Notes: generated by a model from the letters alone, not told the origin. A stretch of DNA of 64,000 nt from Gracilaria caudata (GCA_030374735.1 JASCIV010000013.1:20510-84509); one strand, 5' to 3'. Positions 52,092 through 62,589 are shown, numbered from the stretch's first letter. A program made the numbers and translations.

Positions 52092-52120
52092 TGGGGTGCT
52101 GGGAGGGATTTGAACCCTGA
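52092..52120 (-). other. tRNA 3'-end-like sequence with CCA, no 5' half found
   Basis: On the minus strand CAGGGTTCAAATCCCTC forms a T arm with a standard loop (GTTCAAATC), followed by an acceptor-like CCAGCAC, C and CCA. No matching 5' acceptor (GTGCTGG) or anticodon arm lies upstream within reach. It is therefore not a complete tRNA. It could be a tRNA-derived fragment, a SINE-like piece or a primer-binding-site-like remnant. Confidence 0.45.
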
Positions 52121-52193
52121 ACCTGTCTATACATATCTGTCATGATCCATTTGCGAGGGGTTTGAGGTTTACTGGTGCTTTTTCATTTCATAA

Positions 52194-54443
52194 TTATGAT
52201 GCAACTGACAATCGTTTCCATAAAGAAGAGCTTAGCTCCATTGCTTCTGAAATCTGTTCAGAATGCTTCTCCAGAGCAATCTTGATCTGTTGCAATTCCT
52301 TTCTCCCGAGTTCAACCGGGGATTGGCCTTTGGCTGACTTATTTCTTCGACCAAATGGAGTCGGATCTCGCCATGAGGGAGTACCAGTGCCATGCGAAGA
52401 GAAGGTGCTCCTTCGGCCCCCATCGCTTGCGGTTAGAAGCAAACGCTGATTTCTTGACTGGATCGCCGCTGCCAGCTCTGTAGTCCTGGCTCGAAACGCA
52501 GACAGGCGGCGCTTCTTCTGTTTCAATATTGCCAATCTCTCCTGCTCCAGCTTGCTCAGTTGAGCACTTCCAACTTCCAAGCCTTCGAAAACGGCTTTCA
52601 CACGACCCTTGAGCGCTTCGGTGCTTTCCGTAACACGATTCAATTTGAGACGGAGCTCTTGCTCAGACCGGTCCGCATCCCTGAGAACATTTTGTAGCTT
52701 TCCAATGTCACGGGCATTGCTTTCAGATCGGTCGCCTATTTCCTGAGTCCATTCCAAAAGCAAACTTGCAATGTTGCCAAGTGAATCACCGATTCCAGGT
52801 TGCTGACTATTTCCCGTCAGAACTTCGACTCTCTTTTCAAGATATGGAAGTGTGCTTGCAAACGATTTAATAGAAGCCACTTTTCCCAGCGTGCCGTCCG
52901 CAACTCTGCCGTATTGATCCCTCAAAGACTCGACATGTCGTAAAGCGTGCACAACATTGTCAGCAGTGTCCCTACACGCATATGCTCGCAGGTTTTGCTG
53001 AGATTCAGAGAAAGGACGATCCGGTAACAACGTAGGAAGATCGACCTGCAGACTATGCCAGTGCAAAGGGTCAGTGACATGAAAGGTGCCATCTGTCAGC
53101 ACAACAATAGCGACGGGACCGTCCCCGCGGACATAATGTGACATAATGGCTCGTATGCGGGCGTTCGAAGTGCCATCCGGACTATGAACGGTGAAAAGCT
53201 CGCGCAAAGTGGACGTGGGACATCGTTCTAAAGCAAGCGCATCCTCAAGCAACGACAGAAATGAAAAGGTGAGTGAATAAACAGCAGCAGAGGTAACAAA
53301 GAAAAATGTGTCCGCATGCGATGCAACCGGGGTTATACTGACGGCGGAATCAAACGCGATGCGTTCAAAGCACAAAAACGCTGGAGCAACGGACTGTGCA
53401 CAGGATGCGTATTCCTTGCTCGCAAGTAGCAAACCCTCTCCAGCAGGCTGACTGGAGAGAAACCAATTGGCCTCCACTCGTTCCATTGCAAGCAACACGC
53501 ACACATTGCCGCGTTCAGAAACGCGCAACAATACCGGCTGTTTGGTTGTGGTAATTTGTACGAGCTGAGTGTAGCGTTCATCAAGCTGTTCCTTCTGAAC
53601 ATGTAGCGGACCCTGAAAAAGCAAGGGCGCGGGCTTGAATTCCCTAACAGCGACCATTTGATTGCCATTGCGTTCGAACACCGAGTCCAAAAACAACATT
53701 TGGAGGCGCGCCTGACGAAGGGCCCACGGCATGTGAGAGTCACCAAAGCTAAGTCGTCTGCTCGTACTAGCAGAAGTAGAGGAATGCGAAGCAGTGTCGG
53801 TGAGCGCAGATTTGGCAGCGTGTCTTAGCTTTTGAAACTCGGCAACTGAGACGGTGGTACCGATGGGAGCAATGGGTGCGGCGACATATATGCTACCGTC
53901 CTCCGCCAGCACATACACCGAAAGCGCATGCCATCCGACACCCGATGCACACACAAAGGACACGGGTGGAGCGCCGGCAGTAACAACATGAATGCGCTGT
54001 CGTTCAAAAGCGGCAGTCTCGGCACTAATGGCGTCATACACGCGCAGACAATAATCGGAAGTAAGCAGCATCAGAAACGCGGGCGCAGACGGAAGCCATT
54101 GTACGTGAAGAATGCGCAATGCAGGGCGTCGTTCAAACAGAGCGCTGGCGACGCGATAACACACGCCACTGTGCTGGTGAAGCACGGCGAGTTGTGTGGG
54201 GGCTACAAGCGCGGTGTACGGACCGCTTACGAGCTCGTAGAGAGGGGCGAAGGGAAGCGGTGTGCGACGCGACATGGCTCGCGCGTTGAGCGGCACCATG
54301 TGCATGTGTTGGTCGGCCACGACGGCGGCGTGAGTTGGGGAGAGTGATGGGAGAACGTGCGGGGCGGAGGTGGCGGAGGTGGCGGAGGCGGGTTGCTCTG
54401 GGGGCACGCGCTGAGAGCGCAGGTGCGTGCGGAGGGTGAGCAT
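52194..54443 (-). CDS. NUP88: Nucleoporin Nup88-like
   Basis: This 749-aa protein has a beta-propeller-like N-terminal two thirds, with strands such as LRILHVQWLPSAPAFLMLLT, SDYCLRVYDA and VSVYVLAEDGSIYVA-like sequence. The last 250 residues are coiled coil (SESNARDIGKLQNVLRDADR, KLEQERLAILKQKKRRL). The YLEKRVEVL and REL-type helices match Nup88, a cytoplasmic-side pore protein that anchors Nup214 and aids export. Similarity is to architecture and scattered motifs. Single exon from ATG 54443. Confidence 0.72.
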   Translation of the reverse strand: MLTLRTHLRSQRVPPEQPASATSATSAPHVLPSLSPTHAAVVADQHMHMVPLNARAMSRRTPLPFAPLYELVSGPYTALVAPTQLAVLHQHSGVCYRVASALFERRPALRILHVQWLPSAPAFLMLLTSDYCLRVYDAISAETAAFERQRIHVVTAGAPPVSFVCASGVGWHALSVYVLAEDGSIYVAAPIAPIGTTVSVAEFQKLRHAAKSALTDTASHSSTSASTSRRLSFGDSHMPWALRQARLQMLFLDSVFERNGNQMVAVREFKPAPLLFQGPLHVQKEQLDERYTQLVQITTTKQPVLLRVSERGNVCVLLAMERVEANWFLSSQPAGEGLLLASKEYASCAQSVAPAFLCFERIAFDSAVSITPVASHADTFFFVTSAAVYSLTFSFLSLLEDALALERCPTSTLRELFTVHSPDGTSNARIRAIMSHYVRGDGPVAIVVLTDGTFHVTDPLHWHSLQVDLPTLLPDRPFSESQQNLRAYACRDTADNVVHALRHVESLRDQYGRVADGTLGKVASIKSFASTLPYLEKRVEVLTGNSQQPGIGDSLGNIASLLLEWTQEIGDRSESNARDIGKLQNVLRDADRSEQELRLKLNRVTESTEALKGRVKAVFEGLEVGSAQLSKLEQERLAILKQKKRRLSAFRARTTELAAAIQSRNQRLLLTASDGGRRSTFSSHGTGTPSWRDPTPFGRRNKSAKGQSPVELGRKELQQIKIALEKHSEQISEAMELSSSLWKRLSVAS

Positions 54444-54697
54444 GTTGACGGGCGGCTTGGGCAGAGCGATGAGAGGACAAGGAGAAGCGCTTGAGTTAGA
54501 TCACATGTAGATAGGATCGCATGTAGATAGGTAAAATCGGTGCTGCGGCACGACGATGACGTGGGGAGGGTTGGGTTCGGAAAGGATCAAGCCAATGTGA
54601 ACCAGTAGAACACAAGCTGAAAACGAGCGCAATTAAAAAGCACGGAGGAGATCTGCGGATCAACGACGCATGAGCCGAACCGCTGCTGCGCGGCGCA

Positions 54698-55105
54698 ATG
54701 CATCCCGTCGCCACCAACACGGTCGCCTTCTCGCTCGGTCTCGTGCTCAGCACGCTCGTCACCGCCGCCGTACAGCGCATAGGACACAAGCTATACGCCC
54801 CGCCCATCGGCCCGCTCACAGCGGCGCAAGTGTCGTCACTACCGCTCGGCGCGTTCGCCTTCGTGGAGGCTTCATACGTGAGCGGCAGCGCAGTGGGTGG
54901 CTTCGCGACGGCGCGCGCAGCGGCCAGTCACGCCGTGCAGCTGACGGTGGCGCTGGGGTTGTTGCTAACGGTGTTCGGCGTGCAGAACTTACTGCTCATC
55001 CCGCACCCGCTGTGGTTTGCAGTTGTGTCCACTTGCTCATTTCTGCCCGCTGCGTACGGAGGTGCGCTGCTGGCGGGCGTGCACAGTGGGGACCCTTTTT
55101 TCTGA
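54698..55105 (+). CDS. Small four-helix membrane protein, conserved unknown
   Basis: This 135-aa protein has about four hydrophobic segments (FSLGLVLSTLVTAAV, SLPLGAFAFVEASYV, LTVALGLLLTVFGV, LWFAVVSTCSFLPAAYGGAL). The stretch GHKLYAPPIGPLT followed by LPLGAF and GSAVGGF resembles a small membrane protein family of bacteria and eukaryotes whose hallmark is GH-LYPPP and a GG-F segment. No function is known for the family as far as I can recall. Confidence 0.7.
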   Translation: MHPVATNTVAFSLGLVLSTLVTAAVQRIGHKLYAPPIGPLTAAQVSSLPLGAFAFVEASYVSGSAVGGFATARAAASHAVQLTVALGLLLTVFGVQNLLLIPHPLWFAVVSTCSFLPAAYGGALLAGVHSGDPFF

Positions 55106-55298
55106 AGGGGAGATACGAAGGTAGCATCTACGAAGATAGGCACAACGGGGACACGTGCGAGGCGCTAACGTTACCCTACTGAAGTTCCGACTCGGCTCCG
55201 CAGTTCAGTGTGAGTTGGTGCGACGGATCAAGTGTCGCGTCGGGGTCAAAGCGGCAACCTTCACCCGTTTCCGTGCCAACAAACGCCTGTTGCCCCGT

Positions 55299-55791
55299 AT
55301 GGAAGACGCCGAACTCGCGCAGCTGCGCGCGCAGCGCCTTGCGCAGATGCGCGCCGGTGCTCCCTCCGCCGGGCAGCCGCCGTCCGAGCAAGAACTCGAG
55401 CTCCGTCGCAAGCAGCAAGAGTAAGTTCTCCCGCCACGACAAACGCGCCACAAACCAAACAACACCTGACCATCATTTGCAAAAACAAAAAAAAACACGC
55501 AGGGCGCAAGAAGAGCAACGTCGAGTCATTCTCAACCAAATCATGACGTCCGATGCGCGCGAGAAGCTCGCAAACATCCGACTGGTGAAGCCAGAGCGCG
55601 CGCAACAAGTGGAGACTTATCTCATCAACAGCGCGCAGGGCGGCCAGTTGTCTGGAAAGGTCACCGAGGAGCAGGTCAAGGATATCTTGCGATCGCTCAC
55701 CGAGCAGACACAGAAAAGAACAAAAGTGACCATCATCAGAAGAAAGCACGTCTTTGACGACGACGACGATGATGATGATGATGATTTTTAG
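55299..55791 (+). CDS. PDCD5: PDCD5/TFAR19 family protein, two exons
   Basis: Exon 1 is 55299-55420, exon 2 is 55503-55791 and the intron is 82 nt (GTAAGT donor, ACGCAG acceptor). The 136-aa product runs MEDAELAQLRAQRLAQMR, a Pro/Gly linker, then QEEQRRVILNQIMTSDAREK, LANIRLVKPERAQQVE and VTEEQVKDILRSL. It ends in a run of ten Asp broken by nothing but the final Phe. PDCD5 is a DNA/chaperonin-associated protein linked to apoptosis in animals and widely conserved. The poly-Asp tail is unusual. Confidence 0.95.
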
Positions 55792-55797
55792 CGCATG

Positions 55798-57252
55798 TTA
55801 CGGTTCAAACAGTAAAGCACTGTCCAGTAGAGCTACACCAGCCGACACGCCGCCGTCTTCTGTTGCAGCTGGTTTACTTCGTAGTAACGTACCGCCCACA
55901 CTATTCTCAATTACTTCGTTCCCTACGCTCACATGCACACCGTATACCCCGAGTTCCGACACAATCTCGTCTTCAACAGCTATCCCATCGCGAATCAAAA
56001 TGTTCTTGAACGCAGGTGGTCTGATTCGTTCCATCAAAACAAACGCCGTGCGTTCTGTGCTACTCATAGTCAACAGCGCCTCCTTCATTTGCTTGCCGTA
56101 AAGATTATTACCACCTCCCTCTCGTTGTGGTTTCAAAACAAAGTCCATTTCGTTCTGGATTGCAGTTTGCACCATGTGCTGCGCTTGTTGTTCATCTTCG
56201 TCCAATGCGTACTGTCCAGCAAACGTGGTACGAACTTGCCTGGCCTCATCCTCTGGCAAGAAGCGTTCCACCTCTCCAGGTTCGTTCAAAACTTGTTGAA
56301 TCTTCTTCGTGCCCACAAGTTGCATGGCAATGGACGGACACTTAGCGGCGGTACTTTTCTCAATCACTTCGCGTGCCATCCATTCGACCTTTCCGCCATA
56401 GTCATTCGGAGTGTAACCCGCGCGAAAGTATACGATAGACACAACCACGGGCTTTGATCGATTGTTCAAAGTCAGCGTCAAGTTTGACGATGCATCCAAT
56501 GATCCGCATTCATAGATGTCCGCCAAGGAGAGACGAATCATCTCAAGCGAATGTCTTTCCCACAGTGTATGACGCAGAATATCTTGGTCGTACGAATTTG
56601 TATCGCCCGGTTGCACAACCATGACAAGCACCGCCGACACGGATGACGCAGGCACGCACGTTTTCAAGAATGCATTGTGTGCGGTAGCCAATCCAGCAGG
56701 CAAAGCATGCAAAGCGTCGTTCGTTGGCAGATTGCCCAACGAAGGCCTCGCCGTGGCCATTGGATGTGTGCTAAGATATCGATGAAGATCACATATCTTA
56801 GTGCCTAGACAACCATAACTCGCAGCAATACAATTCATCTCAACCATTCTCAAACAGTACTGCGCCCCTTCATCAACGTGCATAAAGTAATCATAACGAC
56901 ATATAGAAAGCGCCACGCGTCGTTCCGCCGCTTCCTTTCCGCAACCCAACAACCGCAACAATCGTCTCGTAAACTCATCGCTCTCAGTCGTGCGCGCCAA
57001 CTTCTCCCTCAGGTACTGGTGATCGCTTGCAATTCGATGCACCAAAGTGTTGAGAAAGGGCGTGATACGGCGCGCATGCTCGTACGACTGGCGATGGAAT
57101 GGGCTCGGATAATACGTGAACGGCGCGTGCACGAGACTGGTTCCGGGCGTGGCGTGCTTGCGGCTGGACATCAAAATGCCGTGCGCGGCTGCGTACGAAA
57201 CCGCCTCCGCTACGGCAGACGGCGTTGGTGTAGGGGCCTCGCCGAGCGTCAT
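55798..57252 (-). CDS. GSS: Glutathione synthetase (eukaryotic type)
   Basis: This 484-aa ATP-grasp enzyme joins gamma-glutamylcysteine and glycine to make glutathione. It shows the eukaryotic start PSAVAEAVSYAAAHGILM, SLVHAPFTYYPSPFHRQSYE, CRYDYFMH, EMNCIAASYGCLG, the flexible Gly-rich loop PQREGGGNNLYG and the C-terminal LLRSKPAATEDGGVSAGVA. ATG 57252 is the first. CTACCCTT at 57291-57298 lies about 40 bp upstream. It converges with PDCD5, with 6 bp between the stop codons. Confidence 0.98.
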   Translation of the reverse strand: MTLGEAPTPTPSAVAEAVSYAAAHGILMSSRKHATPGTSLVHAPFTYYPSPFHRQSYEHARRITPFLNTLVHRIASDHQYLREKLARTTESDEFTRRLLRLLGCGKEAAERRVALSICRYDYFMHVDEGAQYCLRMVEMNCIAASYGCLGTKICDLHRYLSTHPMATARPSLGNLPTNDALHALPAGLATAHNAFLKTCVPASSVSAVLVMVVQPGDTNSYDQDILRHTLWERHSLEMIRLSLADIYECGSLDASSNLTLTLNNRSKPVVVSIVYFRAGYTPNDYGGKVEWMAREVIEKSTAAKCPSIAMQLVGTKKIQQVLNEPGEVERFLPEDEARQVRTTFAGQYALDEDEQQAQHMVQTAIQNEMDFVLKPQREGGGNNLYGKQMKEALLTMSSTERTAFVLMERIRPPAFKNILIRDGIAVEDEIVSELGVYGVHVSVGNEVIENSVGGTLLRSKPAATEDGGVSAGVALLDSALLFEP

Positions 57253-57481
57253 CGTGCCGCGCGGAGCGAAATCTTCGCGTTTGGCGATCGCTACCCTTCA
57301 CCTCGCTTCGCTTCAGGTGCATCCCTACAAGCGTAGTCGCATCCCCGACCATATCTCTGCGCGGGATTGTGCTGGAGTTGATCCGGTATGTGGACACGTC
57401 GCACACGTATGGCCCTCGTCACGGCGACAAGCTGGTTCGCGCGAGAAAGATGGACTTAAATGATGACACACTCTGCAGCGC

Positions 57482-57512
57482 AGACATGCGTCGACGTCGT
57501 CGACGCATGTCT
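57482..57512. repeat. Perfect inverted repeat, 14-bp arms, 3-nt loop
   Basis: AGACATGCGTCGAC (57482-57495), loop GTC, then GTCGACGCATGTCT (57499-57512). It lies in the divergent promoter region between glutathione synthetase and NudC. Confidence 0.95.
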
Positions 57513-57752
57513 CGAAGGCTGCGTCACCTCGAACGCGAACGCACCAGCACCCGTTCCTGTGTGTGAAGGTCCTTCTCGGCGAACGTCAGCACGCTCACCG
57601 TGCTTGCATACGAGTGTGCATATTCGCGTACTGCCAGCTACCCGGTCATGTCACAATCCACCAACAGTACGTCGTCACGTCCTTGCGTCCGAGTCGCGCC
57701 GAGCGCGTTTTGCTGACCCGCGTGTTGTTGTGTACCACGCTGCGTAGAAGGT

Positions 57753-58268
57753 ATGACCCCCTCGTCGGGAAACGGCGGAAGCGGTCCCAATTACACATGG
57801 ACGCAAACGCTTGCTGAAGTGAGTGTTGTACTCAACGTACCCTCTTCAACCACCGCAAAACAAGTGGATTGCACCATCACCGATAGCTCCATCACCGTAA
57901 AGGTGAACCAGCAAACATTACTGAGCGGCGCGTTTTCGAACGCAGTGCGCGCCGATGAGTGCTTCTGGCAAATAGATCGCCAAGACTGCACGGTGAGCGT
58001 TCATCTTGAAAAAGTTGACACGCTCAACTGGTGGAGTTGCGTGGTAGAAGGACACGACAAGATTGATGTGAGCAAGATACAACCCGATAACAGCAGATTA
58101 GATGATTTGGATGGCGAGACCAGAGGAATGGTTGAGAAGATGATGTATGATCAGAGACAAAAGGCGGCGGGATTACCCACCAGTGACGAACAACAGAAGC
58201 TCGAACTGTTTGAGAAGTTCAAGCAGCAGCACCCGGAAATGGACTTTAGTCAAGCTAAACTGCAGTAA
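57753..58268 (+). CDS. NudC-family CS-domain protein
   Basis: This 171-aa protein has a p23/CS fold: NYTWTQTLAEVSVVLNVP, DCTITDSSITVKV, DECFWQIDRQDCTVSVHLEK and LNWWSCVVEGHDKID, matching NudC. The NudC C-terminal helix follows (TRGMVEKMMYDQRQKAAGLP, FEKFKQQHPEMDFS). It is probably an HSP90 cochaperone linked to dynein. The short N-terminus, without the long coiled coil, is like NUDCD2/BOBBER-short forms. Confidence 0.93.
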   Translation: MTPSSGNGGSGPNYTWTQTLAEVSVVLNVPSSTTAKQVDCTITDSSITVKVNQQTLLSGAFSNAVRADECFWQIDRQDCTVSVHLEKVDTLNWWSCVVEGHDKIDVSKIQPDNSRLDDLDGETRGMVEKMMYDQRQKAAGLPTSDEQQKLELFEKFKQQHPEMDFSQAKLQ

Positions 58269-58416
58269 ACGAAGCGAAAACAAATTGCGATGAGGACGAT
58301 GCGAATGATTCGATCCAGTGTATTTACAAGACATCGCGTTCGACCGACTAATCTAACATAGTGCACCACACGATAGTGTACAACCAAAGCCAACGACAAA
58401 AGCTTCAAATTGGTTC

Positions 58417-58842
58417 CTAACTTGTGGCAGTTGCAGTAGCACTTGCCGCAGCCGCAGCTGCGGTAGCGCTGGCGGCTCTTCGACTTCTCATCTGTGCCTT
58501 CACACGTTGTTTTGCGCGCACCATTGTCTTCACAATCGCGTTCACATCCTTCTCGAGCAATCGAACACGATCCTTTAGCAAAGCGCTCGCTCGTTTGCCT
58601 TTAAGACCCACAAAGCCACGTTCTCGCACCATGATACCGCCTCTGCGACGCGCCTCTGCAGCGAGCAGCGCCACGCCCACCACGTCGGCGTCCATGGTGG
58701 GAGCGGTGCCGGGAACCACGACTGTTCTCCATGTGGACTTGAGCTTCGACGGTAGCGTGGGCGGTCTCTTTGGCGACGTTGGGAACGATTGGAGCAGCGC
58801 GCAGGGCAAATCGAGCGGCAACAGCGGCAGAATTGGGCGCAT
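58417..58842 (-). CDS. Unrecognised small basic protein
   Basis: The 141-aa frame starts at ATG 58842. The N-terminal 50 residues are Pro/Leu-rich; the middle is a compact domain (MDADVVGVALLAAEARRRGG, VRERGFVGLKGKRASALLKD) leading into a basic helix (RLLEKDVNAIVKTMVRAKQR) and an Ala/Thr tail (SATAAAAAASATATATS). The amino-acid pattern suggests a real gene, but I do not recognise it. Its end lies about 150 bp from the NudC stop (convergent). Confidence 0.5.
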   Translation of the reverse strand: MRPILPLLPLDLPCALLQSFPTSPKRPPTLPSKLKSTWRTVVVPGTAPTMDADVVGVALLAAEARRRGGIMVRERGFVGLKGKRASALLKDRVRLLEKDVNAIVKTMVRAKQRVKAQMRSRRAASATAAAAAASATATATS

Positions 58843-60464
58843 GGTTGCTGGGAAGTTGATCAACTGGGGGGTTTGGCAGAGGGGAAGATAGACTGGCCGA
58901 GCAATTGAGCGGGGGGGGGGAGGGTGGTCTGGGCAAGGGATTGACTAATGTTGGGAGAGCACAGATGTTGCGAGCAGGAGCAGCAGCATGCCGAGAGCGC
59001 GTGATGTGAGGTAAATATGTAGCTGTGCCGGAGCAGCATGCAGTTTGTATGCACCACGCAAGCACGCTGTCGAGTGGCGATAAAACGACAGCAGCGACGA
59101 AAAAAAGAGGGCGCACCGTGGCGTTTTGTTTTGAGCTGTTTTTATTTCAGCGAGTGGGTCTCAAACGCACAACCGTCCCACTCGCGATGCACGCTGCTGG
59201 AAAAAATGCGCCGCGTGGATATTTCCGCCCGTGCGCCGCAATTGGTGCGCGGTGGTGGAGGCGTTTTGCTGCGCGCGCTGCGGAGCGCGCAAGGCCACGC
59301 GTCGCGCAGCGCGCAGTTGTAGTGGCACAGCGCCCCAACTTACATCTGCCTTTTTTTTTTCTAAATCTCCACGCTGGTCGCTAAAATTATAATTGTGGCC
59401 CGATCCAAAGTGCGCAGAAGCTCGAATTGTAATCAGCGGCTGATTGTCGCAGCTGGCGCATTTGTGCGACTTGCACCCACGTCACTGCCAAACGTGATTG
59501 GCCAAATTCAACCTACGGAGTTTTGACGCCGAAAATATTTCGTAACTTTTAATTATTTCTGTACCAACCAATCCGAAGTTTTCTCATGGAAAAAGAAAAC
59601 TTTTCCGGAAACTACGCGTTCGTGTACGTGTAAGTGTACGTGTACGTGTGGATGAGCAGAAGGATGAACGCTCTTCAAGAACAATTTGTACCTTCCTAAA
59701 TGTAACGTCAATTGCATTGATTTCCGAACCCCTTCGCAGCTGGCTAATGTTTTACACTGACTGCTGGCCAGTGGCCTGTATCATACGCTCATCCCTCTGT
59801 TTGTGCTCGTCTCTAATAATACTCTCTATGATACAAAGGTACGAAGGGTACCAAATACGAGCAGTTGCCGTCTGCCCACGAGCCTTCATAGCCGAGTTGT
59901 CTCACACATGGCGAGCTCTCACACACCTTCACACTCCCCAACAGGGGCCAGCGCGCATACAAGCGCTCAACCCTGCAAAACAGCGTGAAGTCATAACAGC
60001 GCGAAGCTCACATGTGCCAACCAGAGCGCGCGCCCCCGTGGCGTAGCGTGGCACTCGCAAGAGCTTCTGCCGCCCGACGAGCACAACGTACTACTGTACA
60101 GCGGTAGCCGCTAGCTCGTCGAATCATCGACACGCGGTGTAGGCATGCGCGCGAAATGCCACCACGCACTGCATTTGCTTCCATGGAAGCACTTGTTTCC
60201 ACACACCCAAGTTGAGCTCCCGCCAACTATGCTACCAGTATCATACTGTTGGCCAACCCACAGAAGAACGGTAGTGTTACGGATACCCTTACCGCCCCCC
60301 TTTTTCGCCACTCTTTTCAAAGAAACCGCCAACTGCGCAAACCCGCTGCCACAGTAAACGCCGATCGATCCCCTACGTCATCTCACTTCATTTGTCATCG
60401 CTTTTAAACCGCAGGCCATCCCCCTCGCCGCTACATCCATTCCAGTCCATCGTCAGCCGCGACC
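58843..60464. other. 1.6-kb divergent spacer
   Basis: No supported gene. It contains a (GTGTAC)-rich stretch at about 59621-59650, and TACAAAGGTAC at 59832-59842 next to AAGGGTACC. A GC-rich piece with repeated GCGC words is near 59265-59320. The promoter of the multicopper oxidase should lie at the right end. Confidence 0.5.
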
Positions 60465-62589
60465 ATGTCCGTCTGTTTCTTGCTCCGCTTGCTGCTTGTG
60501 CTCACCGCAGCCGCCGTAACGCAAGCCGCCTTCATAAACCAGACATGGACTATAACGTACAAGACCGTGCTCCCCGACGGCCGCAAAAAGCTAGTGCCCG
60601 TCGTCAACAACCAATACCCTGGTCCAACGCTGCGCGGTAAGGTGAACGACATCGTGCAGATCACCGTCATAAACCGTTTGCCCACTGAGACCACCACCAT
60701 TCATTGGCACGGCATCAAGCAGACCGCCACGCCGTGGAGCGATGGCGTGCCCGCCATATCGCAGTGTCCCATCGGCCCAGGTGAGACGTTTGTGTATCGC
60801 TTCAAACTGGACGCACCCGGAACGCTGTGGTGGCATTCTCACTCCGGTTTGCAAAAGAGCTCCTTGTACGGCGCAATCATCGTCGACGGTGATCAGAAAG
60901 TGGTGGGCAGATACAAGGATATTGTGTTGCTTCTCAACGATTGGTATCACGCCAGCGGTGCCGAACAGATTGCTGGTTTGGTGGGCGTACCATTCAAGTG
61001 GGTTGGTGATGCGCAATCATTTCTCATAAACGGTAAGGGAGACTTCAACTGCACTGAGGCCGACATCGAGTCTGAAAAATGCGATCCCGAGACAGATGAG
61101 AAGGGGCCTCTCATCATCGATGTTGAACCATCCACCACGTACCGCTTGCGAATCGTGGGAGCTTCGTCGCTTGCCTTTCTCAACTTCAACATTGACGCAC
61201 ATTTTCTTCGCATGGTAGAGACAGAAACCACTTTGTTGAAACCATTCAACACAAGGTTTCTTGACGTAGGTCCCGGCCAATCATTCAGCGCGCTGCTACG
61301 AACAAAGTCGCTGCGACAATTGCGGAGAACCCGTCGCAACAACGGTAAGTAACACAATAATGCGAACTCCACTGCAAACGCAATACCCGAATGCCCGTTT
61401 CTGACAAGCAACACTGCGCGCCATCCAAACTGGAACATACACACAGGTTTGTTCTGGATGCAGACGAACATCCGTCATAGAAAGACCGGACCGCGCGGAC
61501 TTGCCATTCTTCGCTACAGCAAGAATAGTGGTGCCAAAGAGCCGTTGCGAAGGCCTCCGACGCCTCCCGGGAAAGAAGACATCACTTGGTCACTGAAGCA
61601 CGCCCGTCGCTTCCGAGCTAGAAGAGTCACCAAACTGCCACGTGCAAACCGCACGTTTGTGTTCCTTGGTACGCAGAACCAACTTCCAAACGAGCGTCTG
61701 GTTTGGGCACTGAACAACATCTCGTATGTGGATGGACCATCGCCGATTCTCCACTCGGTCAAACTGGAGGTTCATCGCGACACCAAAACCTATGTGGAGC
61801 AGACACGTATCCCAACGCCCTTCGATTACACAAAGAGCCTGTCCAAGAACGGACTGCCGTTGTCGGCAAAAGAAGGGACACAGGTGGTGAAGGTGAAAAA
61901 GGATGAAGTGATCGACTGGGTGTTCCAGAACACGGTCTCGTTATCGGGTGCGGACGAAATCCACCCTTGGTAAGTGACAGCGAATTTCCACAATCACACG
62001 AGCGCAGCGACGCAATGTATGATACTGACCATGATGAATGTGCGTTGCTGCGGAAGGCATCTTCATCTGCATAACTTTTGGGTGCTCGGATTCGGCGAGT
62101 ACAACACGGCGTGGAACCGAAGCAGCATCAGGACGTATAACACACGGAGGGCAGTGTCCAGAAACACGGCCATGTTATATCCGGGTTCCTGGACAGTGAT
62201 GCGAATGAAAGCCGACAACCCCGGTGCGGCCCATTTCCGTAAGTTATACGCTATCCACCGACACGATGGAGCTGCGAAAACAAGCACGTTCATCTAACAC
62301 AAGACGGTAACCATGGCACCAACGCGACCGCTTTGTGAGCACAGATTGTCACATCTTACCGTAAGTTCCTTGCATGCATCGGCATAGTGAGCGACGCAAC
62401 ACAGAGCGAAAGACTGACTGACGACGATTGCGGTACGCGCGAGACAGACATCTGGTGATGGGGATGGGTTTCGTGGTGCAAATTGGAGACGCGGACGATA
62501 TCCCGGATGCGCCGAACGGCACGCAGTACTGCGGTACGGTGTCGAAGATCAGTGCGCCACCTGTGCTGGAGCGCGCAATGCGCGGCTGA
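60465..62589 (+). CDS. Secreted multicopper oxidase (laccase-like), five exons
   Basis: Exons are 60465-61344, 61447-61969, 62057-62238, 62345-62360 (16 nt) and 62448-62589; all introns are GT-AG and keep frame, giving 580 aa. A signal peptide (MSVCFLLRLLLVLTAAAVTQ) leads into three cupredoxin domains. Copper ligands are HWHG (80-83), WWHSH (122-126), HPWHLHLH (466-473; the usual Gly before the last His is Leu) and HCHILPHLVMGM (529-540: Cys530, His535, axial Met540). Substrate (phenols, halides, ascorbate or Fe) is unknown. It would act in the wall or outside the cell. It converges with a TIMP-like gene. Confidence 0.93.

Noticed and set aside
52024..52120. Permuted tRNA gene (3' half before 5' half)
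   Set aside because: GGCCCAGTTGGTCGACGC downstream looks like an A box, but no acceptor strand complementary to CCAGCAC is present and the D stem does not pair.
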